A stretch of 64,000 nucleotides of DNA, from positions 124,001-188,000 of the forward strand of contig NZ_KQ948940.1 of the NCBI RefSeq assembly GCF_001514235.1. Direction: 5' to 3'. The stretch comes from Streptomyces caeruleatus. GTDB taxonomy: Bacteria; Actinomycetota; Actinomycetes; Streptomycetales; Streptomycetaceae. Each line of letters begins with the position of its first letter. The stretch's first letter is position 1. Below the pieces are notes generated by a model. It searched no databases. It had not been told where the DNA came from and saw only the letters and a program-made list of their open reading frames with translations. This document shows, piece by piece, positions 15,865 through 24,465 of the stretch. Made by a program: the position numbers and the translations under genes.

Positions 15865-17469
15865 TCAGCTCGTCATGTCCCGCCGCCGCAACCCCACCAG
15901 CCCCGCGGCGGCCAGCCCCACCGCCAGCACCAGCAGCACCAGCACGGCCCCCCACTCCATCCCCCCACCCGGCAACTTCGGCAGATGCCCGAACGGCGAC
16001 AGATCCAGCACCGCCTGCGGAGCATCCAGCGCAGGGCCCACCCAGCCGATCAGCAGCACAGCCCCCGCCACCCCCCACGCCCCCATCGCCGCCCGAGGCA
16101 GCACCCCGTACAGCAGGACCGCCAGGCCGCCGACGACCCACACCGCCGGGAGCTGTACCAGGCAGGCGCCCAGGATCGGGCCCACCTCCTTGCCGTAGCC
16201 GACCGCGAAGCCCAGCCCCGCCAGGAGCATGATCAGCGCGGAGCCGCCGAAGGCGATGGTCAGATGGCCGGAGGCCCACCGCAGGCGCCCGACCGCGTTG
16301 GCCAGCAAAGGCTCCGCCCGCCCCGACGTCTCCTCGCCGTGCAGCCGCAGCACCGACGCCACCACATACAGCGCGGCGATCAGTCCCAGCATCCCCACCA
16401 TCGACGCCAAGAACGCGTCCGTGAGGCCGGCCTGACCCCCCATCCGCTCGAAGATCTCCCGCGCGTTGTCGTTGTCCCCGACCAGATCGGCCACCCCGTC
16501 GGTCAGCCCGCCGTAGACGACCCCGGCCAGGAAGAAGCCGATCGACCAGCCGAGCACGCTCCCGCGCTGCAGCCGCCAGGCCAGCGCCGCAGCCGTGCCG
16601 AGGCGGCCGGTGGCCGGCCCGGGCCGGGCGGGCAGGAAACTCATCCCCACATCCCGGCGCCCGGCGAGTTCGTACGCCACCGCACCCTGCACCAGGGCCG
16701 CCCCCGCGAACAGCAGCAGCACCCACCACCGCTCGCCCGCGAACGGCCGCAGGTTCTCCAGCCACCCCAACGGCGACACCCACGTCAGCACCGACGAACC
16801 GTCGTCCGACGCCGAGTCGCCCGCCGCGCGCAGCACGAACGCGGCGCCCACCAGCCCCGCCGTCAGCCCCCGCGCCAGCCGCGCGCTCTCCGTGAACTGG
16901 GCGACGATCGCGGCCAGCGTGGCGAAGACCATGCCGACCCCGGCGAGACCGAGCCCGAGCGCCAGTGCGCCGGCGGTGCCCTGGCCGGCGAGCCCGGCCG
17001 TGACCAGCAGCGCCAGTACGGCGTTCGCGACCACCGCCGTCAGCAGCGCCGCCGTGAGAGAGGCCCTGCGCCCCACCATCCCGGACGCCACCAGCTCCTG
17101 ACGGCCGCTCTCCTCCTCGTCCCGGGTGTGCCGTACGACGAGGAGCATGCTCAGTACGGCCGCGAGGGCGCCCGCGTACACGCCGACGCGCCAGGCTGTC
17201 AGCGCGCCGATCGAGTCGTCGAAGACCGGGCCGATCAGGGCGCGGAAGGAGGCGTTGGCGGCCGTGTCCTGGACGAGGTTGGCGCGGTCCGCCGGGCTGG
17301 CGTAGAGGTTCTCCAGGGTGTTCGGCATGGAGAGGATCATGAGCGCGTTCACGCCCACCCAGACCGGGATCATCAGCCGGTCGCGGCGCAGTGCGAAGCG
17401 CAACAGCGTCGCGGTGCCCGCCAGTTGGCGCGAGCCCGCCGGTCGTACGCCGAAGGCGGTGGCGGTCAT
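15865..17469 (-). CDS. ABC exporter permease (ABC-2 type, two-repeat)
   Basis: A 534-residue membrane protein with about twelve hydrophobic segments arranged as two similar halves: RRDRLMIPVWVGVNALMILS opens the first and RGSVLGWSIGFFLAGVVYGG the second. This is the usual permease of actinobacterial drug-type ABC-2 exporters. It follows the ATPase gene with a 4-bp overlap, so the two form one transcript. Export of an antibiotic or lipid is inferred from family only. The stop lies 11 bp from the convergent Uma2 gene. Confidence 0.88.
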   Translation of the reverse strand: MTATAFGVRPAGSRQLAGTATLLRFALRRDRLMIPVWVGVNALMILSMPNTLENLYASPADRANLVQDTAANASFRALIGPVFDDSIGALTAWRVGVYAGALAAVLSMLLVVRHTRDEEESGRQELVASGMVGRRASLTAALLTAVVANAVLALLVTAGLAGQGTAGALALGLGLAGVGMVFATLAAIVAQFTESARLARGLTAGLVGAAFVLRAAGDSASDDGSSVLTWVSPLGWLENLRPFAGERWWVLLLFAGAALVQGAVAYELAGRRDVGMSFLPARPGPATGRLGTAAALAWRLQRGSVLGWSIGFFLAGVVYGGLTDGVADLVGDNDNAREIFERMGGQAGLTDAFLASMVGMLGLIAALYVVASVLRLHGEETSGRAEPLLANAVGRLRWASGHLTIAFGGSALIMLLAGLGFAVGYGKEVGPILGACLVQLPAVWVVGGLAVLLYGVLPRAAMGAWGVAGAVLLIGWVGPALDAPQAVLDLSPFGHLPKLPGGGMEWGAVLVLLVLAVGLAAAGLVGLRRRDMTS

Positions 17470-18374
17470 CGTGCGGCCACCTCCTCCGGCACGTCGTCCT
17501 GGTAGTGCCGCAGGAACAGTTCCTCCAGCGTCGGCGGCGTCGAGGTCAGCGACCGTACGCCGGACTCGCTGAGCGAGCGCAGTACGGCGTCGAGCTTGTC
17601 GGTGTCGACCTGGAGGCGGACGCGCATGCCTTGGACGTCGAGGTCGTGGACCCCGGGGAGGTGGGACAACCCGTTGGGCGGGCCCGCCAGTTCGGCCGTG
17701 ACGTTCGTCCGGGTCAGATGGCGCAGGTCGGCGAGCGAACCGCTCTCGACCGTACGGCCCTTGCGGATGATGCTGACCCGGTCGCAGAGTTCCTCGACCT
17801 CGCTGAGGATGTGCGAGGAGAGCAGGACCGTACGGCCGCGCTCGCGCTCCTCCTCGACACAGCGCTGGAAGACCTCCTCCATCAACGGGTCCAGGCCGGA
17901 GGTCGGTTCGTCGAGGATCAGCAGGTCGACGTCGGAGGCGAACGCGGCGACGAGGGCGACCTTCTGGCGGTTGCCCTTGGAGTAGGTCCGGCCCTTCTTG
18001 GTCGGGTCCAGCTCGAATCGCTCGATCAGCTCCGCCCGCCGCCCCTTGTCGAGGCCGCCGCGGAGCCGGCCGTAGAGGTCGATGACCTCGCCGCCGGAGA
18101 GGTTGCGCCACAGCGTCACGTCACCCGGCACGTAGGCGATGCGCCGGTGCACCTCCACCGCGTCCGCCCAGGGGTCGCGGCCGAGCACCTGCGCGCCGCC
18201 GGAGTCGGCGCGCAGCAGGCCGAGCAGGACACGGATGGTGGTGGACTTGCCGGCGCCGTTGGGACCGAGGAAACCGTGGACCTCGCCGGTCTCGACGTCC
18301 AGGTCGAGGCCGTCGAGCGCGTGCGTCCTGCCGAACGACTTGTGCAGTCCGGAGACGGTGATTGCCTTCGTCAT
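17466..18374 (-). CDS. ABC exporter ATP-binding protein
   Basis: A 302-residue cytoplasmic ATPase. Walker A is FLGPNGAGKST (Lys43), the signature is the YSKGNRQKVAL variant usual in this ABC-2 subfamily, Walker B is LLILDEPTSGLDP, and the switch His is in LLSSHILSEVEEL. A C-terminal extension (about residues 215-302) resembles the regulatory domain of drug-exporter ATPases. It leads the operon with the permease, and the divergent regulator at 18448 probably controls it through the operator between them. Confidence 0.95.
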   Translation of the reverse strand: MTKAITVSGLHKSFGRTHALDGLDLDVETGEVHGFLGPNGAGKSTTIRVLLGLLRADSGGAQVLGRDPWADAVEVHRRIAYVPGDVTLWRNLSGGEVIDLYGRLRGGLDKGRRAELIERFELDPTKKGRTYSKGNRQKVALVAAFASDVDLLILDEPTSGLDPLMEEVFQRCVEEERERGRTVLLSSHILSEVEELCDRVSIIRKGRTVESGSLADLRHLTRTNVTAELAGPPNGLSHLPGVHDLDVQGMRVRLQVDTDKLDAVLRSLSESGVRSLTSTPPTLEELFLRHYQDDVPEEVAAR

Positions 18375-18385
18375 GCTTCAGAACG

Positions 18386-18424
18386 TACGCTTCTTTCAGA
18401 AATTTGTGAAGTTAAGGAAGCGTA
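18386..18424. promoter_or_regulatory. Nested inverted repeat between ABC operon and its regulator
   Basis: TACGCTTC (18386-18393) and GAAGCGTA (18417-18424) are perfect inverted arms around an AT-rich centre, which itself shows an imperfect CTTTCA...TGAAG symmetry. It is unusually AT-rich for this genome and sits in the 73-bp divergent promoter gap, so it is the likely binding site for the regulator at 18448. Confidence 0.6.
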
Positions 18425-18447
18425 TGAAGCCCCGATAGGATGGGTGC

Positions 18448-18969
18448 ATGGACGGGCACACGGATACGCGCATGACGGAATCAGCCGGGGCCGGCCGGGA
18501 CGCGGAGTCCGTGTCGAAGTTCGTGGAGTCCTTCGCGGCGCAGCTCGTCGAGGCCGGCATGCAGCGCATGGCCGCCCGCGTCTTCGCCGCGCTGCTCGCC
18601 TCCGACAAGGGCGTGCTGACCTCCGCCGAACTGAGCGAACAGCTCCAGATCAGCCCCGCCGCCGTCTCCGGCGCGGTGCGCTACCTCGCCCAGACGCACA
18701 TGGTGTCGCGCGAGCGGGAGCCCGGCTCGCGCCGGGAGCGCTACCGGGTGCACGGCGACCAGTGGTACGAGGCCCTGACGAACCGGGAGGCCGTCCTCAA
18801 GCGATGGGAGGCGGCCCTGCGCGACGGCGTCAACAGCCTCGGCCCGGACACCCCGGCAGGCCGCCGCCTGGCCGAGACCCTCGCCTTCTTCGAGTTCGTC
18901 GAGGTCGAGGTCGCGTCGATGATGGAGCGCTGGCGGGTGCACCGGGAGCGGACGTTCGGGCAGGGCTGA
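18448..18969 (+). CDS. MarR/GbsR-like transcriptional regulator
   Basis: A 173-residue winged-helix regulator: TSAELSEQLQISPAAVSGAV is the recognition unit, the wing is REREPGSRRERYRV, and long helices at both ends would form the dimer. This GbsR-like type is usually found divergent from a two-gene ABC-2 exporter, exactly the layout here, and acts as its repressor. An in-frame ATG eight codons into the gene could be the true start. The inducer is unknown. Confidence 0.85.
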   Translation: MDGHTDTRMTESAGAGRDAESVSKFVESFAAQLVEAGMQRMAARVFAALLASDKGVLTSAELSEQLQISPAAVSGAVRYLAQTHMVSREREPGSRRERYRVHGDQWYEALTNREAVLKRWEAALRDGVNSLGPDTPAGRRLAETLAFFEFVEVEVASMMERWRVHRERTFGQG

Positions 18970-19056
18970 TCTCCTATTCCGGTGATCGACTGCGCAGGTG
19001 TAGTGGAGTGGCTACGCTGAGTTGCGGCTGGTCCGTATCGAGGGGGAGGGCGCATC

Positions 19057-19686
19057 ATGACACTCATGGCAGAGCGACCGGTGATGAGCGGCACCAAGCC
19101 TCGCAACGAATTCGAGGAGCTGTTGGACCTCCTCGACGAGCTGAACGTGCCCGACGGCTACAAGGCCGAGATCATCAGGGGGAGCATCGTCATGTCGCCG
19201 TGGTCGAAGGCGTACTACGCGGACGTGATGGATGTGGTCTGCGATCAACTGCGTCCTCATCTGCCCGACGAGCACCGCATCACATGGGGCCCCTTGCTCT
19301 ACGTCTTCCCAGGCCTCGAACGGGCCTACGGCCCCGACATCCACGCTGCTCACCGGCGGGCCCGCCGCAGCACCAGCAACCGTCTTGACGGAGAAGCCCT
19401 TTCCTTCGTCGCCGAGCTGACATCCCCCTCCACCCGGGACGACGACCTGACCGACAAGGTCGAGGTCTACGGCAAGGCAGGCGTTCCCGTCTACTTGGTC
19501 CTGGACATGCAGGAGGAGCAGGCCACCGTCTTCTGGTCCCCGTCGGACAAGGGCTACCAGGGGCGGTTCACCAAGCCTTTCGGTGAAAAGCTCTACCTTC
19601 CGGAGCCGTTCGACTGCCCGCTTGACACCGCCGACTTCGAGGGACCCGAAGACGACGACGTGGTCACGTCCGCCCCGGCACCGTAA
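19057..19686 (+). CDS. Uma2 family protein, copy 2
   Basis: A 209-residue Uma2/PD-(D/E)XK protein. Key stretches are KAEIIRGSIVMSP, YGPDIHAA (Asp), FVAELTSPSTRDDD (Glu), then DKVEVYGKAGVPVYLVLDMQ. It differs clearly from copy 1, so this is not a recent duplicate. A GGGAGGG site precedes the ATG. Its last 23 bp overlap the 3' end of the convergent lipid-kinase-like gene. Confidence 0.85.
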   Translation: MTLMAERPVMSGTKPRNEFEELLDLLDELNVPDGYKAEIIRGSIVMSPWSKAYYADVMDVVCDQLRPHLPDEHRITWGPLLYVFPGLERAYGPDIHAAHRRARRSTSNRLDGEALSFVAELTSPSTRDDDLTDKVEVYGKAGVPVYLVLDMQEEQATVFWSPSDKGYQGRFTKPFGEKLYLPEPFDCPLDTADFEGPEDDDVVTSAPAP

Positions 19687-20524
19687 GCCCCCAAGCCCCC
19701 TCCCGAACCACCCACGTCCGCGTCCGCACCGGCCCCGACACCTCCGTGTCCGCCCGGTACCGGAAATGCGCCCCCGACACGGTCACGGTCCGCCCCGCGG
19801 CCAGCAGCGGCGAGGCCTCCGCGCCCACCGACAGCGGCCGGACCTCCACCTCGGCCACCCCGGCGACCCCCGGCGCCACCGACACCGCCTCCACCGGCTG
19901 GTCGAGGTCCACCAGCGTCGCCCCGTCGACCTCGACGCGCAGCCGGGACGGCCCGGACGCGGCCGGGGAGTCGCCCCGGGCAGGCACCAGGGTCCGCACC
20001 AGCGACTGGCAGGTCCGCAGCCAGGGCCGTCCCGCGCCCGCCCCCACCGCGGTGGCCCCGGCCGGCGCGGCGGGGTCTCGTATCGGCGGGATGTGCAGTC
20101 CGCCGAGAACCACGCCGTCGCTGTCGTCCACGAGCAGGTCCAGGCGCCGCTCCGCGCCGTCCAGGACGGCCCGGGCCGCCGCCACGGCCCCCGTCGGCAC
20201 CCCGAGGGATTCCGCCAGCGACAGCGCGGCGCCGACCGGCACCACCGACAGCACGCATTCCGCCAGCTCCCGCTGCCGGTGCAGCAACGTCACGGCACGG
20301 GTCAGCGCCCGGTCGTCGCCCACGACCACGGGTCGCCGCGAGCCCCTGCGGGTCAGTGCGCGGGCGAACTCGTCCGGATCGTCCGGCAGACACACCTTCG
20401 TCGCCGCACCCGCGCTGAGCACGTCTTTCGCGATCCTGACGGACTCCCCGTCCGTCCGCCGGGCAACCGGATCGATCACCACCAGCAGCTGATCGGACAT
20501 CGCGAAAGTCGCCACCTCGGCCAT
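19664..20524 (-). CDS. Diacylglycerol-kinase-like protein
   Basis: A 286-residue protein that looks like the diacylglycerol kinase/NAD-kinase-like fold: an N-terminal LLVVIDPVARR nucleotide-binding strand, VVVGDDRALTRAVTLLHRQR (the GGDGT region appears as VGDDRA), and VPVGAALSLAESLGVPTGAV (the GT(G)N(D)-type loop). The canonical GGDGT motif is not intact, so catalytic activity is uncertain. Start choice lies between 20524 and the Met eight codons later before SDQLLVVID. It is divergent from purA. Confidence 0.7.
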   Translation of the reverse strand: MAEVATFAMSDQLLVVIDPVARRTDGESVRIAKDVLSAGAATKVCLPDDPDEFARALTRRGSRRPVVVGDDRALTRAVTLLHRQRELAECVLSVVPVGAALSLAESLGVPTGAVAAARAVLDGAERRLDLLVDDSDGVVLGGLHIPPIRDPAAPAGATAVGAGAGRPWLRTCQSLVRTLVPARGDSPAASGPSRLRVEVDGATLVDLDQPVEAVSVAPGVAGVAEVEVRPLSVGAEASPLLAAGRTVTVSGAHFRYRADTEVSGPVRTRTWVVREGAWGLTVPGRT

Positions 20525-20557
20525 GCCTCGCTTCCTCGGGTAGCATCTTTGTGCAAG

Positions 20558-20585
20558 AGCCCCTTGCGCTATTGCGCCAGGGGCT
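20558..20585. promoter_or_regulatory. Stable hairpin in the purA/lipid-kinase divergent gap
   Basis: AGCCCCT and AGGGGCT (7 bp) extend through one mismatch into GCGC/GCGC around a TATT loop. It lies 34 bp from the minus-strand start at 20524, so it would be in that gene's leader, or it may terminate stray transcription. It is not preceded by a plus-strand gene end. Confidence 0.55.
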
Positions 20586-20648
20586 TCGTCTATTCCGGGG
20601 CCATCCGGTCCGACGGTTCACGGCCAACGACGGTCGCGACCTGTCGTG

Positions 20649-20678
20649 GTGTACACGGTCAAGACCCTCCGTGTACAC
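20649..20678. promoter_or_regulatory. 10-bp perfect inverted repeat upstream of purA
   Basis: GTGTACACGG and CCGTGTACAC with a 10-bp spacer (centre to centre 20 bp, two helical turns), 43 bp before the purA start. A further GTGTAC lies at 20711. This is what a dimeric repressor site would look like. Confidence 0.55.
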
Positions 20679-20720
20679 CCCTGACCTTGGACATGCCCCG
20701 CCCGGAAGGGGTGTACGCGC

Positions 20721-22004
20721 GTGCCCGCACTTGTGCTGCTCGGTGCTCAGTGGGGTGACGAAGGCAAGGGAAAGGCGACGGACCTGCTAGGCGGATCCGT
20801 CGACTATGTGGTGCGCTACCAGGGCGGCAACAACGCCGGCCACACGGTAGTCGTGGGTGATCAGAAGTACGCCCTCCACCTGCTCCCTTCCGGAATCCTG
20901 TCCCCGGGGTGTACCCCGGTCATCGGCAACGGCGTCGTCGTCGACCCGTCGGTCCTGCTCTCCGAGCTGAGCGGTCTGAACGAGCGCGGCGTCGACACGT
21001 CCAAGCTCCTCATCAGCGGAAACGCACACATCATCACGCCGTACAACGTGACGGTGGACAAGGTGACGGAACGCTTCCTCGGCAAGCGGAAGATCGGGAC
21101 CACCGGTCGCGGCATCGGCCCGACCTACGCCGACAAGATCAACCGCGTCGGTATCCGCGTGCAGGACCTGTACGACGAGTCGATCCTCACCCAGAAGGTC
21201 GAGGCGGCCCTCGACGTCAAGAACCAGCTGCTCACCAAGCTGTACAACCGGCGCGCCATCGCCGTCGACCAGGTGGTCGAGGAGCTGCTGGACTACGCCG
21301 AGAAGATCAAGCCGTACGTCGCCGACACGGTCCTGATCCTCAACCAGGCCCTTGAGGACGACAAGGTGGTCCTCTTCGAGGGCGGCCAGGGCACGCTGCT
21401 AGACATCGACCACGGGACGTATCCGTTCGTCACGTCCTCGAACCCGACCGCGGGCGGCGCCTGCACGGGCGCCGGTGTCGGCCCGACGAAGATCAGCCGG
21501 GTCATCGGCATCCTCAAGGCGTACACGACCCGCGTCGGCTCCGGCCCCTTCCCGACCGAGCTCTTCGACGAGGACGGCGAGGCGCTGCGCCGCATCGGCG
21601 GCGAGCGGGGCGTGACGACCGGCCGTGACCGCCGCTGCGGCTGGTTCGACGCCGTGATCGCCCGCTACGCGACCCGCGTGAACGGCCTGACCGACTTCTT
21701 CCTCACCAAGCTGGACGTCCTGACCGGCTGGGAGCAGATCCCGGTCTGTGTGGCGTACGAGATCGACGGCAAGCGCGTCGAGGAACTCCCGTACTCCCAG
21801 TCCGACTTCCACCACGCGAAGCCGGTCTACGAGATGCTGCCGGGCTGGAGCGAGGACATCAGCAAGGCCAAGTCCTTCTCCGACCTCCCGAAGAACGCCC
21901 AGGCGTACGTCAAGGCGCTGGAGGAGATGTCCGGCGCGCCGATCTCCGCGATCGGCGTCGGGCCGGGCCGGGACGAGACGATCGAGATCAACTCGTTCCT
22001 GTAG
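20721..22004 (+). CDS. purA: Adenylosuccinate synthetase
   Basis: Catalyses GTP-dependent condensation of IMP and aspartate to adenylosuccinate, the first committed step to AMP. At 427 residues it is full length and shows LLGAQWGDEGKGKATDLL, GGNNAGHTVVVGDQKYALHL, the GTTGRGIGPTYADK loop, and VTTGRDRRCGWFD. It starts with GTG at 20721, supported by the Met-led PALVLLGAQWGDEGKG N-terminus; an AAGGGG site precedes it. It is monocistronic with an inverted repeat in its promoter region. Confidence 0.98.
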   Translation: MPALVLLGAQWGDEGKGKATDLLGGSVDYVVRYQGGNNAGHTVVVGDQKYALHLLPSGILSPGCTPVIGNGVVVDPSVLLSELSGLNERGVDTSKLLISGNAHIITPYNVTVDKVTERFLGKRKIGTTGRGIGPTYADKINRVGIRVQDLYDESILTQKVEAALDVKNQLLTKLYNRRAIAVDQVVEELLDYAEKIKPYVADTVLILNQALEDDKVVLFEGGQGTLLDIDHGTYPFVTSSNPTAGGACTGAGVGPTKISRVIGILKAYTTRVGSGPFPTELFDEDGEALRRIGGERGVTTGRDRRCGWFDAVIARYATRVNGLTDFFLTKLDVLTGWEQIPVCVAYEIDGKRVEELPYSQSDFHHAKPVYEMLPGWSEDISKAKSFSDLPKNAQAYVKALEEMSGAPISAIGVGPGRDETIEINSFL

Positions 22005-22023
22005 ATCCCTCCGCGGCAGGCGC

Positions 22024-22563
22024 TCAACCGGGCGGACGACGTCCGGTGAGCGCCTGCCAGCGGTCCCGCGCCGCCTCCAGCTCGCGGCGGGCGTGCTCGG
22101 GGCGGGGGTCCTGCTGTTGTTCCAGCGTCACCTGCGACAGTCGCTCACGCGCTGCGTCCTGATCGGAGGTGTCGCCCCTGGCAAGCTCCAGTTCTTCCTT
22201 CAGCCTGGCTTCGTCTGCCTCACGTTTTTCGAGAAACTCGGCTTCGTCGACTGTGCGTGCGGGCACTTGTACGGCGTCTGTCGGCGATCGGTGCAGTGCC
22301 AGCTCGCCCAGTCGAGGTCGCAACAAGGGGTCACTCGGCGAGCGTATTTCGGCCAGTTGACGCTCCAACGTGTGGATGCGTTGCCGCCGCCGAGTTTCGG
22401 TGGCGTCGACGGCGTTCTTGGCCTCCGAGCGCTCGGCATGAGCCGCCCGCTTCAGCTCGTGGACGGTGCCACGCTCAAGGCGTAGGCCCAGCCGCCTGGA
22501 CAGAGATGTCTGCGCCACGCTGCCCACAGGGACCGACGACAGCGAGCAGCAGCAACGGACCAT
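22024..22563 (-). CDS. Hypothetical coiled-coil protein
   Basis: 179 residues, not matched to a family I know. After a short Cys/Ser-rich N-terminus the chain is highly charged and helical (ERSEAKNAVDATETRRRQRI, EFLEKREADEARLKEELELA, RPEHARRELEAARDRWQAL), most likely a coiled coil. Codon third positions are less GC-rich than in neighbours, which points to acquisition. It ends 19 bp from the purA stop, convergently. A GGGGA site lies before the ATG. It could also be the surviving C-terminal part of a larger protein. Confidence 0.5.
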   Translation of the reverse strand: MVRCCCSLSSVPVGSVAQTSLSRRLGLRLERGTVHELKRAAHAERSEAKNAVDATETRRRQRIHTLERQLAEIRSPSDPLLRPRLGELALHRSPTDAVQVPARTVDEAEFLEKREADEARLKEELELARGDTSDQDAARERLSQVTLEQQQDPRPEHARRELEAARDRWQALTGRRPPG

Positions 22564-22644
22564 CGGAGCATCCCCAGAGGGCGGTGGTCAACTACCGTGT
22601 GATGAGCCACAGTTGGAGATGTCAAGCCTCGGTTGCCGGGCACT

Positions 22645-23253
22645 TCAGAGGTCACAGTCAGTGCACGGCAAGGGGAGTGTGAGGCAGAGGTGGATGGTCG
22701 TGTTCAGTCGGGCGTCGATTTTGGCGCGTTCCTCGGCGTCTGAGGGGTCCGCGGGGGGTGTGAGGGCGTAGGGGAGTGCCGTGGTGAGGACGGCCAGGCT
22801 GGTGCGGTCTCGCTCCGCGGCTCCTGTAAGGCGTCCCGTCACATGCTCGTGCAGCCAGAACCACGTCAGTGTGTGCCAGGCGGTGGTCGGTCGCAGGATC
22901 GCGGCGTGAAACAGCTCCGGATCCGTACGGGCCATGGTCCGCACGACTGGGTGTTCCCGCACCAGGCGCGCCGCGCGCACCACGACGCGTGCCTCAAGGC
23001 ACCCGGCCGGCAAAGGTTCCCGTACCTCACGGGCCACGTGCAGCACGCGTCGCAGTTCGGACAGCGTGGCTTCCCGGAGCAGCGCCTGCGGGTTCGCCCA
23101 GTTCCGGTAGAGGTACGAGCGGTTGCAGCGGGCCAGGCGCGCGATGTGTGTCACTCCGGTCCGCCGGGGGCCGTACTCGGTCAGCGCGTCCAAGACCGCG
23201 CGATATACCGTGGCCCGGCCCGGCTGCCAGACGGAGGGGGTCGATCCGCTCAT
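22645..23253 (-). CDS. TetR-like transcriptional regulator
   Basis: A 202-residue TetR-type protein: the N-terminal helix-turn-helix is GVTHIARLARCNRSYLYRNW at about residues 33-52, with an all-helical C-terminal half containing a Trp-rich stretch (TAWHTLTWFWLHEHV). The chain ends LPLPCTDCDL with two Cys. No obvious adjacent target gene exists, so it may act on itself or at a distance. The start at 23253 is favoured over upstream in-frame Met codons because the family needs only a short N-terminal arm. Confidence 0.72.
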   Translation of the reverse strand: MSGSTPSVWQPGRATVYRAVLDALTEYGPRRTGVTHIARLARCNRSYLYRNWANPQALLREATLSELRRVLHVAREVREPLPAGCLEARVVVRAARLVREHPVVRTMARTDPELFHAAILRPTTAWHTLTWFWLHEHVTGRLTGAAERDRTSLAVLTTALPYALTPPADPSDAEERAKIDARLNTTIHLCLTLPLPCTDCDL

Positions 23254-23335
23254 GCCGGGGAGCATGGCAGCCCGAGGGAGGGAGCCTTTCGGCGAAAGTG
23301 CGACAGATGAGGAGAAGGTGTTGCAGTTTTTCGAG

Positions 23336-23545
23336 CTAAGGGGTGAGGGGGGCGGTGGGGAGGAAGGCCGCCCAGGCATCGCCGGACACCGCGACCATGG
23401 GCCCGTCCGGGTTCTTTGAGTCGCGGATGCGAATGGTGGCGGTGGCGGTGGGGGTGTGGGGGCATGCGGCGACTTCGAGGCAGTTGCCGCCACTGCTGTC
23501 GCTGTAGCTCGACTTGAACCAGCGAAGGCTTCCGGTGCCTGTCAT
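23336..23545 (-). CDS. DUF397 domain protein
   Basis: A 69-residue protein with the complete DUF397 signature: LRWFKSSYSDSSGGNCLEVA, then IRIRDSKNPDGPMVAVSGDAWAAFL. Such genes follow an XRE regulator in Streptomyces; pairs of this kind (for example BldB/WhiJ-type systems) act in developmental control or resemble toxin-antitoxin pairs. The ATG overlaps the ancestral stop of the XRE gene by 4 bp, but that regulator is frameshifted, so this gene has lost its coupled partner. Confidence 0.88.
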   Translation of the reverse strand: MTGTGSLRWFKSSYSDSSGGNCLEVAACPHTPTATATIRIRDSKNPDGPMVAVSGDAWAAFLPTAPLTP

Positions 23546-24340
23546 CGTTCCTCTCCTGCCAACCGCTCGATGAAGGCCAGTGATTCGTCGGGACTCAGGG
23601 GGATACCTCCGCCGGATCGCTGACGAGAATCCCTTGGTCTTCGACTTCCAAGTAGATGACGTGCTGGTGGTCCTCGGTCTCTACGAGCTTCATGGGGCCG
23701 CAGGCGCCTGCGTACGTTCCGCGCAGCGCACGCTCCAGAGGCAGCACCTGCACGCACACATTGTCCCTTTGCGCGTCCTCGGCCAGCGAGCGCAATTGTC
23801 CACGCATGATCTCCCGGCTACCAAACGGCCGCCGCAGCACGCCTTCTTCGAGGATCAGCTCGATCAGCGGTGCCGGGTCCCGTTCGAAGAGGGCCCTACG
23901 GGCCAGCCGGGCCTCGACCAGTTCCTCGCGCTTCTGCTCGGACACCGGGGGATAGCCACCGCCGATCAGTGCCCGTGCGTAGTCCTCGGTCTGGAACAGT
24001 CCGTCGACGACCAAGGTTTCGTACGAGCAGATCGTGCTCGCCCCTGCCTCCAGCCCCGAAAACCCCCGGAAGCGAGCCGGGTACTTCTCCAGCAACATCC
24101 ACCTACGCGCCTCCTCGAAGACGCCCAGCCCACTCCCGAGCTCCGCTTCCAACCCCACCAGCATCTGATCGCTCGCGGGCTGCGCACATGTCTCCATCGC
24201 GCTGATCGCCGCCGCCGTGTACCCGAGCTTCTCGCCCAACTGCGGCTGCGTAAGCCCCTGTTGCTCACGCAACGCTTCGCCAGGGCGGCGACCAGATGTG
24301 CCGTGCCGCCCGCCTCCGACTTGTTCTCCGCCCGCGCCAT
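23542..24340 (-). pseudogene. Frameshifted XRE (helix-turn-helix, WhiJ-like) regulator
   Basis: The ancestral start is at 24340 (GGAGGTGA site 6 bp upstream) and encodes MARAENKSEAGGTAHLVAAL. Near 24272-24274 one base is missing: the text jumps to another frame that encodes LREQQGLTQPQLGEKLGYTA and the long central domain. That frame stops at 23595 after VSDPAEVSP, while the expected C-terminal tail LSPDESLAFIERLAGEER is found in a third frame ending at 23542, overlapping the DUF397 start. Two independent lesions are therefore visible, and the second also removed about ten residues. A shortened protein started within the second frame is possible but would lack the normal ends. Confidence 0.8.
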
Positions 24341-24465
24341 TGCGGTCACCTCCGAACTCAACCGAACTCAACCGGTCACAACTCGCGGACGCCGCCACTC
24401 AACCGTGTTCAACCGGCGACTCAGAGTCATGGATCAAGCTAGCTGCGCGCCCGCAAACTGGCCCT

